DNA of 64,000 nucleotides. It comes from Lentisphaerota bacterium. GTDB lineage: Bacteria > Verrucomicrobiota > Lentisphaeria > Victivallales > Victivallaceae. The stretch spans positions 1 through 64,000 of the forward strand of contig SUVS01000002.1 of NCBI GenBank assembly GCA_015061885.1. The letters run 5' to 3'. Shown piece by piece: positions 43,924-53,424 of this stretch (the stretch's first letter is position 1; each line of letters starts with the position of its first letter). The position numbers and the translations under genes are program-made. Under the pieces are notes generated by a model. That model was not told the DNA's origin. It did not search any database and was given only the letters and a program-made list of their open reading frames with translations.

Positions 43924-44979
43924 TTAAAAAAATGTTGAATCTCTTTTTACCAGTCTGGTTGCCACCCGAATAACATCCGGGGTTTTATTGTTGGTGCGTA
44001 CCCGCTCCAGTAATTGCGGCAAAAGCATTTTCATTTGCTCTTGACGCATCAGATCCACGCTGGTCAGGTGTTTGCCTTCCAGCGGCAGAAAGCCGTAATC
44101 TTCGTTGTTGCCGTTGCCGCTTACGGCAAACTCGCCCGGTTGCAGCCCCCGGTCAAGAAAAGCCCGGTAAAATCCGGCGGCAAGCACATCAGAATCGCAC
44201 ACATAAAATATCTCTTTATTGGCGGGCAGGGTCTGACCGATACGGTAAGCCTCCATCAAATTGGTTTTACTGCGGACAAATTCGCACTCATCTTTCTGCC
44301 AGCCTGCGATCATTGCCGCCGTATGATAGCAGTCGTCAAACGAAATATTATCATAGTAGAAAACCAGTTTTTTGACACCCGCCAGCCGGGCCTTACGCAG
44401 CATATCCGGCACCGAACTCATATAATCGGGCAGAAACTGGCACAACGGATCATGATAAAACGAGGAACTGCCGATAAAAAAGCCCGGTTTGCCGCACTCG
44501 CCGATCATCTGCCGGGTGTTGGCATCGCTGAATCCGCGATCGGCTATTATACAGTCGTACTTATGGAAAAAGCGGGAGCTGAAATTGTTACGCTGCAAAT
44601 CATAATACGATATAATGTCGTATTCGCAATCAGTACACTTGTCGAGTTCCGCAAGAATGGCATTGATGTAAATCGGCCCCGCCGACCAGTGTTCCTGATG
44701 GAAAAAGTTTGAAGCAAAAGGCGTCAGCAGACAGGCGATCCGGATTTTTTTATGAGAATGAACCGCAAAAGTACCGCTCCCGGCTTTACGCACCACTTTG
44801 CCGGTCGCCGCCAATATACGCAGAGCGTGGTCGGCAGTACGCATCGCCACCGAAAACTCTTCTGCGATTTCGCGGGCAGAAGGCAGCAAGCCGCCCCCGG
44901 TAAAATCACCGGAGTCCAACTGCTTTGCCAATTCGCAAGCTATATAATAGGATTTGCTTTTGCGTTGTACTGCTGCCAT
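43924..44979 (-). CDS. GntR-type regulator with LacI-like sensor domain
   Basis: A regulator of about 351 residues. The N-terminal winged helix reads LLPSAREIAEEFSVAMRTAD and ILAATGKVVRKAGSGTFAV, as in GntR proteins. The rest is a periplasmic-binding-protein-like sensor (IRIACLLTP, then YDCIIADRGF, VSGNGNNEDYGFLPL and LTSVDLMRQ), as in LacI/AraR regulators. It probably responds to a sugar. ATG 44979 with AAGG upstream is preferred over TTG 44985. The following truncated pseudopilin begins in its stop region. It may control the giant secreted gene downstream. Confidence 0.8.
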   Translation of the reverse strand: MAAVQRKSKSYYIACELAKQLDSGDFTGGGLLPSAREIAEEFSVAMRTADHALRILAATGKVVRKAGSGTFAVHSHKKIRIACLLTPFASNFFHQEHWSAGPIYINAILAELDKCTDCEYDIISYYDLQRNNFSSRFFHKYDCIIADRGFSDANTRQMIGECGKPGFFIGSSSFYHDPLCQFLPDYMSSVPDMLRKARLAGVKKLVFYYDNISFDDCYHTAAMIAGWQKDECEFVRSKTNLMEAYRIGQTLPANKEIFYVCDSDVLAAGFYRAFLDRGLQPGEFAVSGNGNNEDYGFLPLEGKHLTSVDLMRQEQMKMLLPQLLERVRTNNKTPDVIRVATRLVKRDSTFF

Positions 44980-45123
44980 TATCAAGCCTTTTTTGAATAA
45001 TTTGCCCGTGGGGTAAATTTAAACAATTTTGTACCAAATGTCAAGGCTGATATTTTAATATTATTGCAAATATTATACAAGTTATGCACATAAGCTATGC
45101 ATTTAAGACAACAGTACTATTTT

Positions 45124-45945
45124 TTACTGCGGATAACTGAAACCATCGGGCAGCTGTGTATCAAAACTTGTCCACTCCATAGCCTTTTCAAACTTGAAAA
45201 ACGCTTCGGTGATATTTTCCGCTTTGACCGTTTCGCCCATATCTTCCCACGGCATAGTATGCGTGGCACTGTCCAGCAGATTAAGCGTTACCGGACCGGG
45301 GATCCTGTAGGGTTTTACAGCCGATATATTGCCGAGGGCGGCTTTGACTTTTTCATAAATAAGTTCACAGGAGGCAGCGGGGATCATTGAACATGCCTGA
45401 TAGGGCGAAAGGGCCTGTTTGACTTCAGCAACGGTAATACCGGGGATTTTTTCCGCCAGTTCGGCAGTAACTTTGTCGTCGCCGGAAACCATCACCGCCG
45501 GCACATTCAGATCACCGGCGATCGCCGCCGCCATAGCTCCTTCGCTCAAATAAAATTCGCCATCATTCACCACCCAGCAGGTGTGCGGAGTTATACTGCA
45601 AGCAGTGCCGCCCATAGCGTGCATACCGATCAGAAGCATGGCATCAAAGCTCTCATCGAGCATCGGCAGCCAATGCGGGCCGCTGCAATTTTTGCCGTGA
45701 ACGATGCGGCAGCGGGGATCGAGTTCCTCAAAAATTATATTGTAACCACTGCCGTGGCTGTCGTTGACTACAACTTCGCTTGCACCGGCATCAAAAGCGG
45801 CTTTTACGGCGGCATTGACTTCGGCAGTCAGAAGTTTATACATTCTGTAGCGATGATTTATAACTTCGTAATCACGGCTCCGGCGGTTTTCAAAAAAACA
45901 GAATCCGGCGACGCCTTCAATATCGGTTTGCACATAGACTTTCAT
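45124..45945 (-). CDS. M55 family D-aminopeptidase (DppA-like)
   Basis: A 273-residue zinc aminopeptidase of the DppA family, which cleaves D-Ala-D-Ala type or related peptides. Candidate metal and active-site residues are D8 and E10 (VQTDIEGVAG), H64 (NDSHGSG), H109 (IGMHAMGG) and E135 (LSEGAM), all in the family's order. ATG 45945 has AGGAGC five bases upstream, while an upstream in-frame start at 45981 lacks one and would disturb D8 numbering. Cytosolic by sequence; it may recycle peptidoglycan peptides. Confidence 0.88.
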   Translation of the reverse strand: MKVYVQTDIEGVAGFCFFENRRSRDYEVINHRYRMYKLLTAEVNAAVKAAFDAGASEVVVNDSHGSGYNIIFEELDPRCRIVHGKNCSGPHWLPMLDESFDAMLLIGMHAMGGTACSITPHTCWVVNDGEFYLSEGAMAAAIAGDLNVPAVMVSGDDKVTAELAEKIPGITVAEVKQALSPYQACSMIPAASCELIYEKVKAALGNISAVKPYRIPGPVTLNLLDSATHTMPWEDMGETVKAENITEAFFKFEKAMEWTSFDTQLPDGFSYPQ

Positions 45946-46083
45946 AGAATGCTCCTGTTTGAATAAAAAAGTGTTTGCCATAATCTACGCTGTCGGAAAA
46001 TTATTGCAAATTCTCTTTAAAATTACCTCTTTACTTAAAAAAACAATATCACCTGCGTTTTTTGCCGTTGCACTGAAACTTTT

Positions 46084-46956
46084 TCAGGCGGTAAAAACTC
46101 TGAAATCACTGTGTTTGCCCTGTAAAGTTTCCTGTGCCTGCAGCATGGTTTTGCGGTCGCCGAAAAGAGCAAAAAGCGTCGGCCCGCTGCCGGTCATCTG
46201 TACTGATAACGCACCATTGGCAGAAATTTCCCCGGCAAGCATCTCCAATATCGGATATTTATTGAAAACTCCCGGCTGTAAATCGTTGAAAATCAATTTA
46301 CCGAGCTTTTCCGGATCGTTTGTCTGCAACGCAGAAAGTATATCTTTCCGCAGATTTTCATCCATAGCAGAGATTTTTTCCGGCAACATCAGGCGGTAGC
46401 CTTCGGCTGCCGTTACCGGAAATTGCGGCGAAAGCAAAAGTATATTCATTGCCGGAACTTCAAACTCCAATGGCGAAGCCACCTCACCGATACCGCTCAT
46501 AATTGCCGCCTGCGGTTCCAGAAAATACGGCACATCGGCCCCCAGCTCCAGGGCGGCTTCCGCCAACTCCTTACTGCTCAAAGGATCACCGTAATTACCG
46601 TTCAAAAGTTTCAAGACCGCCGCCGCGTCGGACGACCCGCCGCCCATACCGGCGGCAACCGGAATATTTTTGACAATATTTATATCCCAATGCGGCACAT
46701 GACCGCACTTTTTTGCCCAGAGTTCAGCGGCTTTTCCGGCAATATTATTCGTTCCGCCGGGCAGCATTATATCCGAACAGCCCACTGTTATTGCTCCGGG
46801 CAGGGCATCGCAGTCAACGGCAATATCGTCGGCAACCCCGGCAAGCGGCAGAAAAAGACTCTCAAGCTCATGATAACCGTCAGGGCGTTTGCCGGTAACT
46901 TTAAGATAAAGATTTATCTTACCGGGAGCAGAAGCACACAAGAGTCCGTTTTCCAT
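46084..46956 (-). CDS. ispE: 4-diphosphocytidyl-2-C-methyl-D-erythritol kinase
   Basis: A 290-residue GHMP-family kinase of the MEP isoprenoid pathway. Motifs are APGKINLYLKVTGKRPDGYHELESL at the N-terminus (split here as APGKINLYLKV and RPDGYHELES), the ATP loop PVAAGMGGGSSDAAA (about 99-113) and the C-terminal MTGSGPTLFALF. It feeds isoprenoid precursors used among others by uppS at the end of the window. It is four bases below the CobS-like membrane protein gene. Confidence 0.93.
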   Translation of the reverse strand: MENGLLCASAPGKINLYLKVTGKRPDGYHELESLFLPLAGVADDIAVDCDALPGAITVGCSDIMLPGGTNNIAGKAAELWAKKCGHVPHWDINIVKNIPVAAGMGGGSSDAAAVLKLLNGNYGDPLSSKELAEAALELGADVPYFLEPQAAIMSGIGEVASPLEFEVPAMNILLLSPQFPVTAAEGYRLMLPEKISAMDENLRKDILSALQTNDPEKLGKLIFNDLQPGVFNKYPILEMLAGEISANGALSVQMTGSGPTLFALFGDRKTMLQAQETLQGKHSDFRVFTA

Positions 46957-46960
46957 AGCT

Positions 46961-47734
46961 TCAACCGATCAATATGGCATAGATAAAAAGCACGATCAGT
47001 TCCAGCATATAACCGGTCATGGTCATATCGTTGGATTCAATTCTGCCGTCACTGCGGAGAAACATATTCATCAGCACCAGCACCACCGCCGCCGACACCC
47101 CCACGGCAATCAGCGTTGCCAGCGGCAGATATATCAAATTGAAAAGCAGGAAAAATCCCACCGTCATTACAATATATTCGGTCTTTGCCGAACTGCAATA
47201 CCCCGGCATATTGACTGCCGCCGGTTCCCCGGCTAAAAACCCTTCGGCTCCGGTTGCGATCAGCCACGCGGCACCGATAACTCCCCAGTTGCCGCTTTTC
47301 GCCGCCCAGTACAACGCAAAAAAGCGGCATCCGGCAAACGCCGCCGCCAACAGCAGCGGAACCAGTCCGGTAATATCCCGCAAATCGCTCTGCCGCAACA
47401 TGCGGCTTTCGGCAAACTTTTTGCCATAGATGAATTTTTCCAGAAAACTCACACTCAATGCCATGCCGCGGAAAGTGGTACGCATTTCGCTGACCACCAG
47501 CAAAACCAGTGCAAAGACCAGTGCCGCACCGTTTACCGGCAGCAGCCATGCCAGAAATCTGCCGGACAATCCGGCAATGGCCGCTCCCGCCGCCGCCCAC
47601 AGCGGCAGCAGATAAAGCGGATTACACAAATAGCCGGATTTACCTTCCGGAGAAACGGCTTTGAACAGAGGCAGATCGCAGACCAGATCCCAACTGTCGG
47701 TCAGAGTGCGTTTGAGTGATGAACTGTTTTTCAT
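46961..47734 (-). CDS. Polytopic membrane protein, possibly CobS-like
   Basis: A 257-residue membrane protein with about six hydrophobic segments. It may be a distant relative of CobS (adenosylcobinamide-GDP ribazoletransferase): MALSVSFLEKFIYGKKFAES, KSGNWGVIGAAWLIA and the C-terminal DGRIESNDMTMTGYMLELIV sit where that family has its kinase-product-binding and G-x-TGD-like regions. The usual DG and TGD motifs are not clear, so this is tentative. It precedes ispE by four bases. A corrinoid-type importer elsewhere in the window would fit cobamide salvage. Confidence 0.35.
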   Translation of the reverse strand: MKNSSSLKRTLTDSWDLVCDLPLFKAVSPEGKSGYLCNPLYLLPLWAAAGAAIAGLSGRFLAWLLPVNGAALVFALVLLVVSEMRTTFRGMALSVSFLEKFIYGKKFAESRMLRQSDLRDITGLVPLLLAAAFAGCRFFALYWAAKSGNWGVIGAAWLIATGAEGFLAGEPAAVNMPGYCSSAKTEYIVMTVGFFLLFNLIYLPLATLIAVGVSAAVVLVLMNMFLRSDGRIESNDMTMTGYMLELIVLFIYAILIG

Positions 47735-47951
47735 TATATTGCCGAACCTTTTTACAAGTATTTTGAAAGTTGTTCCGCACTAATATATGCTGTAAAAACT
47801 GATTTCGCAAGATTTAAGTAAAAGAAAAAAGCTCAATTTGCGTTAAAATATTGACAAAATGAACAGAAAACAGTTGAAAAATCACCGTTTGGTGCTAATT
47901 TATGCCTTATATATTATATACAGACAACAATTTTCAAACAGGAGATTTATC

Positions 47952-49097
47952 ATGAAAGTTTTTGTAGGTGTCGGTCTTGGTCCCATCCAGACGGGTATTT
48001 TTATGTCGGGAGCATGCCGCGGCGGTTTTGACCGCATCGTTATTGCGGAAGTCGATGATAAACTGCGTAACGCCATAAATGACAACGGCGGCGTGGTAAC
48101 GATCAACACTGCTTATGCTGACAGCATCAAGGTCGAAGTCATCAAAAATGTGGAAGTCTATAACCCCAACACCCCCGAAGGTAGAGAAAAACTCGTGGAA
48201 GCCGCCGCCGAAGCGTGCGAACTTGCCACCGCCCTGCCCAGCGTAAAATTCTTTGCCTACTGTGCCCCGTGGATGGTGGAAGGTTTCCGCAAACAGCCCG
48301 ACCGCGTGCGTTTTATCTATACGGCCGAAAACAACAACCGTGCCGCCGAAGAACTCGAAGAAGCCCTCGGCGAAAAATTCCCCAACACCTACTGCCTCAA
48401 CACCGTAGTCGGCAAGATGTCCGGTGTGGTGCCGGAAGCTGACTGTGCCGCCCGCGGCGTGGAAAAACTCGCTCCGGCTGCCGACCGTGCCCATCTGGTG
48501 GAAGCATTCAACAAGATCTATATCTCCAGCTGCCCCGGAATCGAAAACCGTGCGGTGGAAAATCTTTATGTGAAAAACGATCTGCTGCCTTTTGAAGAAG
48601 CCAAACTCTATGGTCATAACGCCATCCACTTCCTGCTGGGTACTTTCGGCAAGACTGCCGGTTGCGAATATATGAGCGATCTTACCAGACACCCCGAACT
48701 CATCGCCCTTGCCCGCGAAGCGTTCATCAATGAATCCGGGGCGGCTCTCTGCAAAAAATATGCCGGTTTTGACGAACTCTTTACGGCGGAAGGTTTCAAA
48801 GCCTACGCCGAAGATCTGCTTGAGCGTATGCCGAACCCCTTCCTGCAGGATGCCATTGCCCGCATCACCCGCGACCTGCCCCGCAAACTTTCGTGGGAAG
48901 ACCGGGTGGTCGGTACCATGCGGCTGGTTTTGAGCCAGAACGAAGTGCCCCGCGTTTTCGCCAAAGGTGCGGCTCTGGCGGCAAAAGAAGAATTCGGCAG
49001 CGATGCCGCCGCAGTCAAAGCCGGTTTGCAGGCTCTCTGGGGCAAGTGGGATGACGAAGCGGTAAAAGTCTGGGAACTTATCGAAAAAAATCTGTAA
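47952..49097 (+). CDS. Mannitol/polyol dehydrogenase superfamily protein
   Basis: A 381-residue protein resembling mannitol-1-phosphate dehydrogenases and related polyol dehydrogenases. The N-terminus is a Rossmann fold with GVGLGPIQTGIFMSG (a variant of G-x-G-x-x-G) and IVIAEVDDK. The catalytic region KLYGHNAIHFLLGTFG matches the K-x5-HN pattern of the family. AGGAGA lies ten bases before ATG 47952; the upstream frame from 47859 overlaps the leader. It stands before clpP. The substrate cannot be fixed from sequence. Confidence 0.68.
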   Translation: MKVFVGVGLGPIQTGIFMSGACRGGFDRIVIAEVDDKLRNAINDNGGVVTINTAYADSIKVEVIKNVEVYNPNTPEGREKLVEAAAEACELATALPSVKFFAYCAPWMVEGFRKQPDRVRFIYTAENNNRAAEELEEALGEKFPNTYCLNTVVGKMSGVVPEADCAARGVEKLAPAADRAHLVEAFNKIYISSCPGIENRAVENLYVKNDLLPFEEAKLYGHNAIHFLLGTFGKTAGCEYMSDLTRHPELIALAREAFINESGAALCKKYAGFDELFTAEGFKAYAEDLLERMPNPFLQDAIARITRDLPRKLSWEDRVVGTMRLVLSQNEVPRVFAKGAALAAKEEFGSDAAAVKAGLQALWGKWDDEAVKVWELIEKNL

Positions 49098-49118
49098 TAC
49101 CTTTGGAGTTATCTGAAT

Positions 49119-49736
49119 ATGAACTTTTCTGAAAAAGATGCCAAACCCCGTGCCCAGCTTGTCCCGATGGTCGTGGAACAGACCGGGCATGGTGAACGCG
49201 GTTACGATATTTATTCGCGTTTGCTCAAAGACCGCATCATATTGCTGGGTACGCCCATTGATGATGATGTGGCAAACCTGATCGTGGCACAGCTTCTGTT
49301 TCTGCAAGCCGAAGACCCCAAAAAGGATATTGATCTGTACATCAACAGTCCCGGCGGATCATGCACAGCGGGTCTGGCGATCTACGATACTATCCAGAGC
49401 TTGAGCTGCGATGTAAAAACTTACTGCATCGGGCAGTGTGCCAGTATGGGTGCGGTGCTGTTGGCGGCGGGTACAGCCGGCAAGCGTTTTGCTCTGCCGC
49501 ACAGCCGCATCATGATCCACCAGCCGTGGGGCGGAGCCCAGGGTACCGCCAGCGATATAAGTATTCAGGCCAACGAAATACTGCGTACCAAAGCCACCTT
49601 GAATGGTATTCTGGCAACCCACACCAAACAGACTTTGAAGAAGATCGAAAAGGATACCGACCGCGACTTTTTCATGTCTGCCGAAGAAGCCGTGGCATAC
49701 GGTCTGGTGGATCAGGTCGTAGGCAAACGCAAGTAA
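49119..49736 (+). CDS. clpP: ATP-dependent Clp protease proteolytic subunit
   Basis: A 205-residue ClpP serine protease with full catalytic triad Ser109 (GQCASMGAV), His134 (IMIHQP) and Asp183 (DTDRDFFMS). The handle region ([20 protein letters not shown]) and N-terminal loop [19 protein letters not shown] are normal. It assembles as two heptamer rings and works with ClpX, encoded 18 bp downstream. Confidence 0.96.
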   Translation: MNFSEKDAKPRAQLVPMVVEQTGHGERGYDIYSRLLKDRIILLGTPIDDDVANLIVAQLLFLQAEDPKKDIDLYINSPGGSCTAGLAIYDTIQSLSCDVKTYCIGQCASMGAVLLAAGTAGKRFALPHSRIMIHQPWGGAQGTASDISIQANEILRTKATLNGILATHTKQTLKKIEKDTDRDFFMSAEEAVAYGLVDQVVGKRK

Positions 49737-49754
49737 GAAGGATTTTTACTCAAC

Positions 49755-51095
49755 ATGAGCAAAGATAAAAACAAACATTGTTGTTCATTTTGCGGCAGAC
49801 CGGTCGATGACGGCAGTGCCGGCAAAGTCATTGCCGGTATGGATAACAGCCTGATCTGTGAGCATTGCGTAGCTGTTTGCAGTGATATGCTCAACGGCGA
49901 CAACAAAAAGGAGAGAAAACCCGCCGACGGTGCCGCTCCCGGCAAAACCCCCGAAGTGGAAAAACTCATCCGCGAGCTGAACGTGCCCGCCCCCGCCGAG
50001 ATCAAAGCTGAACTGGATAAATATGTTATCGGGCAGGACGAAGCCAAAAAAGTCCTTGCCGTGGCGGTTCACAACCACTACCGCCGCTTGCAGAGCCAGC
50101 TGGAAAATCCCGATGAAGCCGGTGAATTTGCCGATGTGGAACTTGAAAAAAGCAATGTGCTGCTGATGGGGCCCACCGGCAGCGGTAAAACACTGCTTGC
50201 CCGGACATTGGCAAAAATGCTGGATGTACCGTTCTGCATTTGCGACGCAACTACTTTGACCGAAGCCGGTTACGTTGGTGAAGATGTGGAAAATATCATT
50301 CTGCGTCTGGTGCAGAACGCCGATTACGACATCGCCCGTGCCCAGATCGGGATCATCTATGTGGACGAAATCGACAAGATCGCCCGCAAGACCGACAATG
50401 TTTCCATCACCCGCGATGTATCCGGCGAAGGTGTTCAGCAGGCTCTTTTGAAGATCCTTGAAGGCACGGTTGCCAATGTTCCGCCCAAAGGCGGCAGAAA
50501 GCACCCCGATCAGCAGTATCTGCATGTCAATACAGCGAACATACTCTTTATTGCCGGCGGTGCATTCGTCGGATTGGATAAGATCGTACAGCGTCGCGTC
50601 GGCAAACAGGTTCTGGGCTTCAACCGCCTGACCGATGACGGCAAAGCCGAGCAGAAAGCCGCCGAACTGGAAGCCGAAGAAGCACTCCATCAGAAACCCG
50701 AACCCGAAGATCTGGTGCGTTTCGGCTTGATCCCTGAATTTATCGGCCGTATGCCGGTAGTCGTGGATTTGGGCAAACTTACTGCCGATGACCTCAAACG
50801 CATCCTTTCCGAACCGAAAAATGCTCTGGTCAAACAGTATCAGAAACTCCTGAAAATGAACAATGTAACGTTGGAATTCACCGAAGATGCCATCGCCGAA
50901 CTTGCCATGCAAGCCGAGAAAAAAGGCACCGGTGCCCGCGGTCTGCGGTCTTTGATGGAAAATCTGATGACCGATGTAATGTATCAACTGCCCAGCCCCG
51001 GCATTAACAAATGCACAGTTGACGGAGCCGCAGTACGAGGCGAAACCCCGGTCAAACTTTCCAGCAATAAAACAAAAAGCAGAAAAAAGGCTTGA
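49755..51095 (+). CDS. clpX: ATP-dependent Clp protease ATP-binding subunit ClpX
   Basis: A 446-residue AAA+ unfoldase that feeds ClpP. The N-terminal C4 zinc domain is CSFCGRP with [10 protein letters not shown], followed by a linker and the AAA+ core: Walker A GPTGSGKT, pore loop GYVGED, Walker [12 protein letters not shown], then [14 protein letters not shown] with the sensor arginines, and [12 protein letters not shown] with an IGF-loop region just before. The C-terminal small domain has [12 protein letters not shown]. It forms an operon with clpP. Confidence 0.96.
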   Translation: MSKDKNKHCCSFCGRPVDDGSAGKVIAGMDNSLICEHCVAVCSDMLNGDNKKERKPADGAAPGKTPEVEKLIRELNVPAPAEIKAELDKYVIGQDEAKKVLAVAVHNHYRRLQSQLENPDEAGEFADVELEKSNVLLMGPTGSGKTLLARTLAKMLDVPFCICDATTLTEAGYVGEDVENIILRLVQNADYDIARAQIGIIYVDEIDKIARKTDNVSITRDVSGEGVQQALLKILEGTVANVPPKGGRKHPDQQYLHVNTANILFIAGGAFVGLDKIVQRRVGKQVLGFNRLTDDGKAEQKAAELEAEEALHQKPEPEDLVRFGLIPEFIGRMPVVVDLGKLTADDLKRILSEPKNALVKQYQKLLKMNNVTLEFTEDAIAELAMQAEKKGTGARGLRSLMENLMTDVMYQLPSPGINKCTVDGAAVRGETPVKLSSNKTKSRKKA

Positions 51096-51107
51096 GGTGT
51101 GAGCGGT

Positions 51108-51227
51108 ACTTGGGGAAGCGGGAAAAACCTTTTGAGGAAAGGTTCTTTCCCGCTTCCCCAAACCCCATCACCCTTTTCCAAACCTTTTATTGGCACTTAT
51201 CTTTTTGCGATGCAAAAAGATAAATGC
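51108..51227. repeat. Two-hairpin dispersed element, copy B
   Basis: It starts 13 bp after clpX. Hairpin 1 has arms TTGGGGAAGCGGGAAA and TTTCCCGCTTCCCCAA extended by ACCTTT/AAAGGT around GAGG. The linker CCCCATCACC and CCTTTTATTG is shared with copy A (10573). Hairpin 2 pairs TTATCTTTTTGC with GCAAAAAGATAA and differs from copy A in both arms so that pairing is kept. It may terminate clpPX transcription. Confidence 0.85.
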
Positions 51228-51274
51228 CCTCAAATTTGAAAAATTGTTCATAATTTTTGAGGAACAGTTGGATA

Positions 51275-53080
51275 ATGAATTTTTTATATCGTTTACTGCC
51301 AATTTTCTGCATAGCCTTACTGCTTTGTAGTTGCGGCAGGAATGATACTCAACTTAATACTGTGCATATAGCCACCGCTACTCTGGTCAAGACTCTTGAC
51401 CCGGCACTTGCTGATGATCTGGCGAGCCGGAATATGGCGGGGGCGTTGTTTGATACGCTTCTGGAGTATGATTATCTGGCAAGACCGTACAAGCTCAAGC
51501 CTTCCATGCTCAAAACGATGCCGGAAGCACTCAACAACAATCAGAGTTTTCTTTTCACTTTGCGTGATGATTTATACTTTGCACCGGATAAATGCTTTGG
51601 CAGTAACGATTTAAGCGAACGCAAGGTCAAAAGTTCCGATGTGGTGTTTTCGCTGCTGCGGATAGCCGACGGCAGTCTGCACAGTCCGGTGTATTGGCTG
51701 TTGCGGGGCAAAGTCAGAGGTATTGAGCAATTCTATTCAGCTACGGCAAACGAAAAAGCTCAAACCAAACGCTTTGAGCTTTATAAAAAAGGCGTACCTG
51801 GCTTGGAAATCATTGATGATAAAAAGTTTATCATTCATCTGAACAATCCGGATGTGCGTTTTCTCTACAATCTTGCCATACCTTATACCGGGATCGTATC
51901 GGAAAAGGCGGTCAAATTTTACGGACAGGAAGCGATGGCAGATCACCCGGTCGGATCGGGGGCGTTCAAGCTCGGCGAGTTCAAACGCGATTACTCCATA
52001 ACCTTGCTGAAAAATCACGAATACCGCGAAGAATACTTCAGTGCGGCGGAAAATCCTTCAGACCGCACCCGCCGTCTGCCGCTGGCGGACAGGATAATCT
52101 GCTCGAACATCCGGCAGAATTTATCGGCGTGGCTGTTGTTTCTGCAAGGCGAACTGGAGTTGAGTGCCCTCAATAAAGACAATGCCGATCTGGTCTCCGG
52201 CGGCAAAACGCTTTCAACAGCATTGAAAAACCGGCAAATATCGCTGATCGAAAACCGGGAGTTTGAAATTCAGTATGTGGGTTTCAGCTTTACCGACGAA
52301 AAACTCAAAAACAACCTGAAGTTGCGGCAGGCACTCACTGCGGCATACAATCTGCCGTTGCGGATAAAACACGCCAACGATCTGGCGATCCCCGCTATCG
52401 GGCCGATCCCGCCGGGAGTGGCGGGTTACGATGAGCGTTTGGCAGAAAAAGTGATAAAATACGATCTTGCCCACGCGAAAAAACTGCTCGCCGAAGCCGG
52501 TTACCCCAACGGCATTGATCCGGCCAGCGGCAAACCGCTGGAAATAAGTTTTGACCAGTCCGGCAACAGCACCCGCCACCGTCAGCATGGCGAAATGACC
52601 GCCGCCGACTGGGGCAAACTGGGCATAAATGTAAAAATAAATCTGAACAACGCCGCCCGTTTCTATCAGAAATTACGCAATGGCGAAGTGCAGACCTTCC
52701 GCCTGTCGTGGATCGGCGACTACCCGGATGCCGAAAACTTTCTCCAACTCTTTTACAGCAAAAATACCGGCGGCTCCAACCGGGCGGCGTTCAGCGACAA
52801 AAAATTCGATGAAATGTTTGAAAAATCCCTGGCCATGCCCGACTGCCCGGAACGCACCGCATTATACAAAACCATGGCAGCATATCTGGTGGAACGCGTG
52901 CCGTGGATTTTTGAGAGCCAGCCGATAAGTTTCCAGCTCAAACACGCATGGTTGGAAAATTACTACGCCCACGATTTTGCCTGCAGCCGCTGGAAATTCT
53001 GGAGCGTGAATCAAGAGAAGAAAGAAGCTCTGCGGCAGACTTTCAAACCATTAAGTTTGAAAGAACTGCAAACTTTTTAA
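51275..53080 (+). CDS. Family 5 ABC extracellular substrate-binding lipoprotein (DppA/OppA type)
   Basis: A 601-residue lipoprotein with lipobox LCSC (Cys20). The binding domain follows the SBP_bac_5 pattern: TLDPALADDLASRNMAGALF, the FTLRDDLYF strand, KVKSSDVVFSLLRI, PVGSGAFKLGEF, VGFSFTDEKLKNNLKLRQAL, and LLAEAGYPNGIDP near the end. It would bind peptides or similar solutes. No permease or ATPase gene is adjacent, so the rest of the transporter is elsewhere. ATG 51275 is preferred over an in-frame TTG at 51257. Confidence 0.88.
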   Translation: MNFLYRLLPIFCIALLLCSCGRNDTQLNTVHIATATLVKTLDPALADDLASRNMAGALFDTLLEYDYLARPYKLKPSMLKTMPEALNNNQSFLFTLRDDLYFAPDKCFGSNDLSERKVKSSDVVFSLLRIADGSLHSPVYWLLRGKVRGIEQFYSATANEKAQTKRFELYKKGVPGLEIIDDKKFIIHLNNPDVRFLYNLAIPYTGIVSEKAVKFYGQEAMADHPVGSGAFKLGEFKRDYSITLLKNHEYREEYFSAAENPSDRTRRLPLADRIICSNIRQNLSAWLLFLQGELELSALNKDNADLVSGGKTLSTALKNRQISLIENREFEIQYVGFSFTDEKLKNNLKLRQALTAAYNLPLRIKHANDLAIPAIGPIPPGVAGYDERLAEKVIKYDLAHAKKLLAEAGYPNGIDPASGKPLEISFDQSGNSTRHRQHGEMTAADWGKLGINVKINLNNAARFYQKLRNGEVQTFRLSWIGDYPDAENFLQLFYSKNTGGSNRAAFSDKKFDEMFEKSLAMPDCPERTALYKTMAAYLVERVPWIFESQPISFQLKHAWLENYYAHDFACSRWKFWSVNQEKKEALRQTFKPLSLKELQTF

Positions 53081-53183
53081 TAAACTGTTCGCCGCTAACG
53101 GGTTTTTCTTGCCGCCATCCCATACTCTACCATATCTGCGGTGTGGCATGTAAGATTTTTTAACGCATTTTAACTTTTATTAT

Positions 53184-53211
53184 TTGCAAAAAACAAAATA
53201 TGCGTTATATT
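53184..53211 (+). promoter_or_regulatory. Promoter of tRNA-Met
   Basis: TTGCAA (53184-53189), a 16-bp spacer and TATATT (53206-53211), ending 18 bp before the tRNA. Confidence 0.75.
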
Positions 53212-53229
53212 AAATGGTATATGGTTTGC

Positions 53230-53305
53230 GGCGGGTTAGCTCAGTCGGTAGAGCAGCGGAATCATAATCCGCCTGTCGCTGGTTCGATCCCGGCACCCGC
53301 TACCA
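53230..53305 (+). tRNA. tRNA-Met (anticodon CAT)
   Basis: A 76-nt tRNA with acceptor stem GGCGGGT / ACCCGCT, discriminator A and encoded CCA. The D-arm is GCTCAGTCGGTAGAGC. Anticodon stem GCGGA/TCCGC encloses ATCATAA, giving anticodon CAT. The T-arm is GCTGGTTCGATCCCGGC. The position-1 to 72 pair is G-T, so it is not the initiator type with a 1-72 mismatch; a lysidine-modified tRNA-Ile is less likely. Confidence 0.92.
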
Positions 53306-53315
53306 CGATTTTTCA

Positions 53316-53351
53316 AAGAACTGTTGTTCCAAGCAACGGTTCTTTTTTTTT
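53316..53351 (+). terminator. Rho-independent terminator of tRNA-Met
   Basis: AGAACTGTTG and CAACGGTTCT pair (one G-T) around a 7-nt loop and are followed by about nine T, eleven bases after the tRNA. Confidence 0.88.
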
Positions 53352-53424
53352 GTATTGCTTGGGCATAGAAAAACTACCGGCAAATGGCACACGGGATGCG
53401 AACGAATACAATCATACGCTGTTT

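Noticed and set aside
47934-49307. A 457-residue open frame on the minus strand
   Set aside because: It is antisense to the polyol dehydrogenase-like gene and runs into clpP; no ribosome-binding site or domain is seen.
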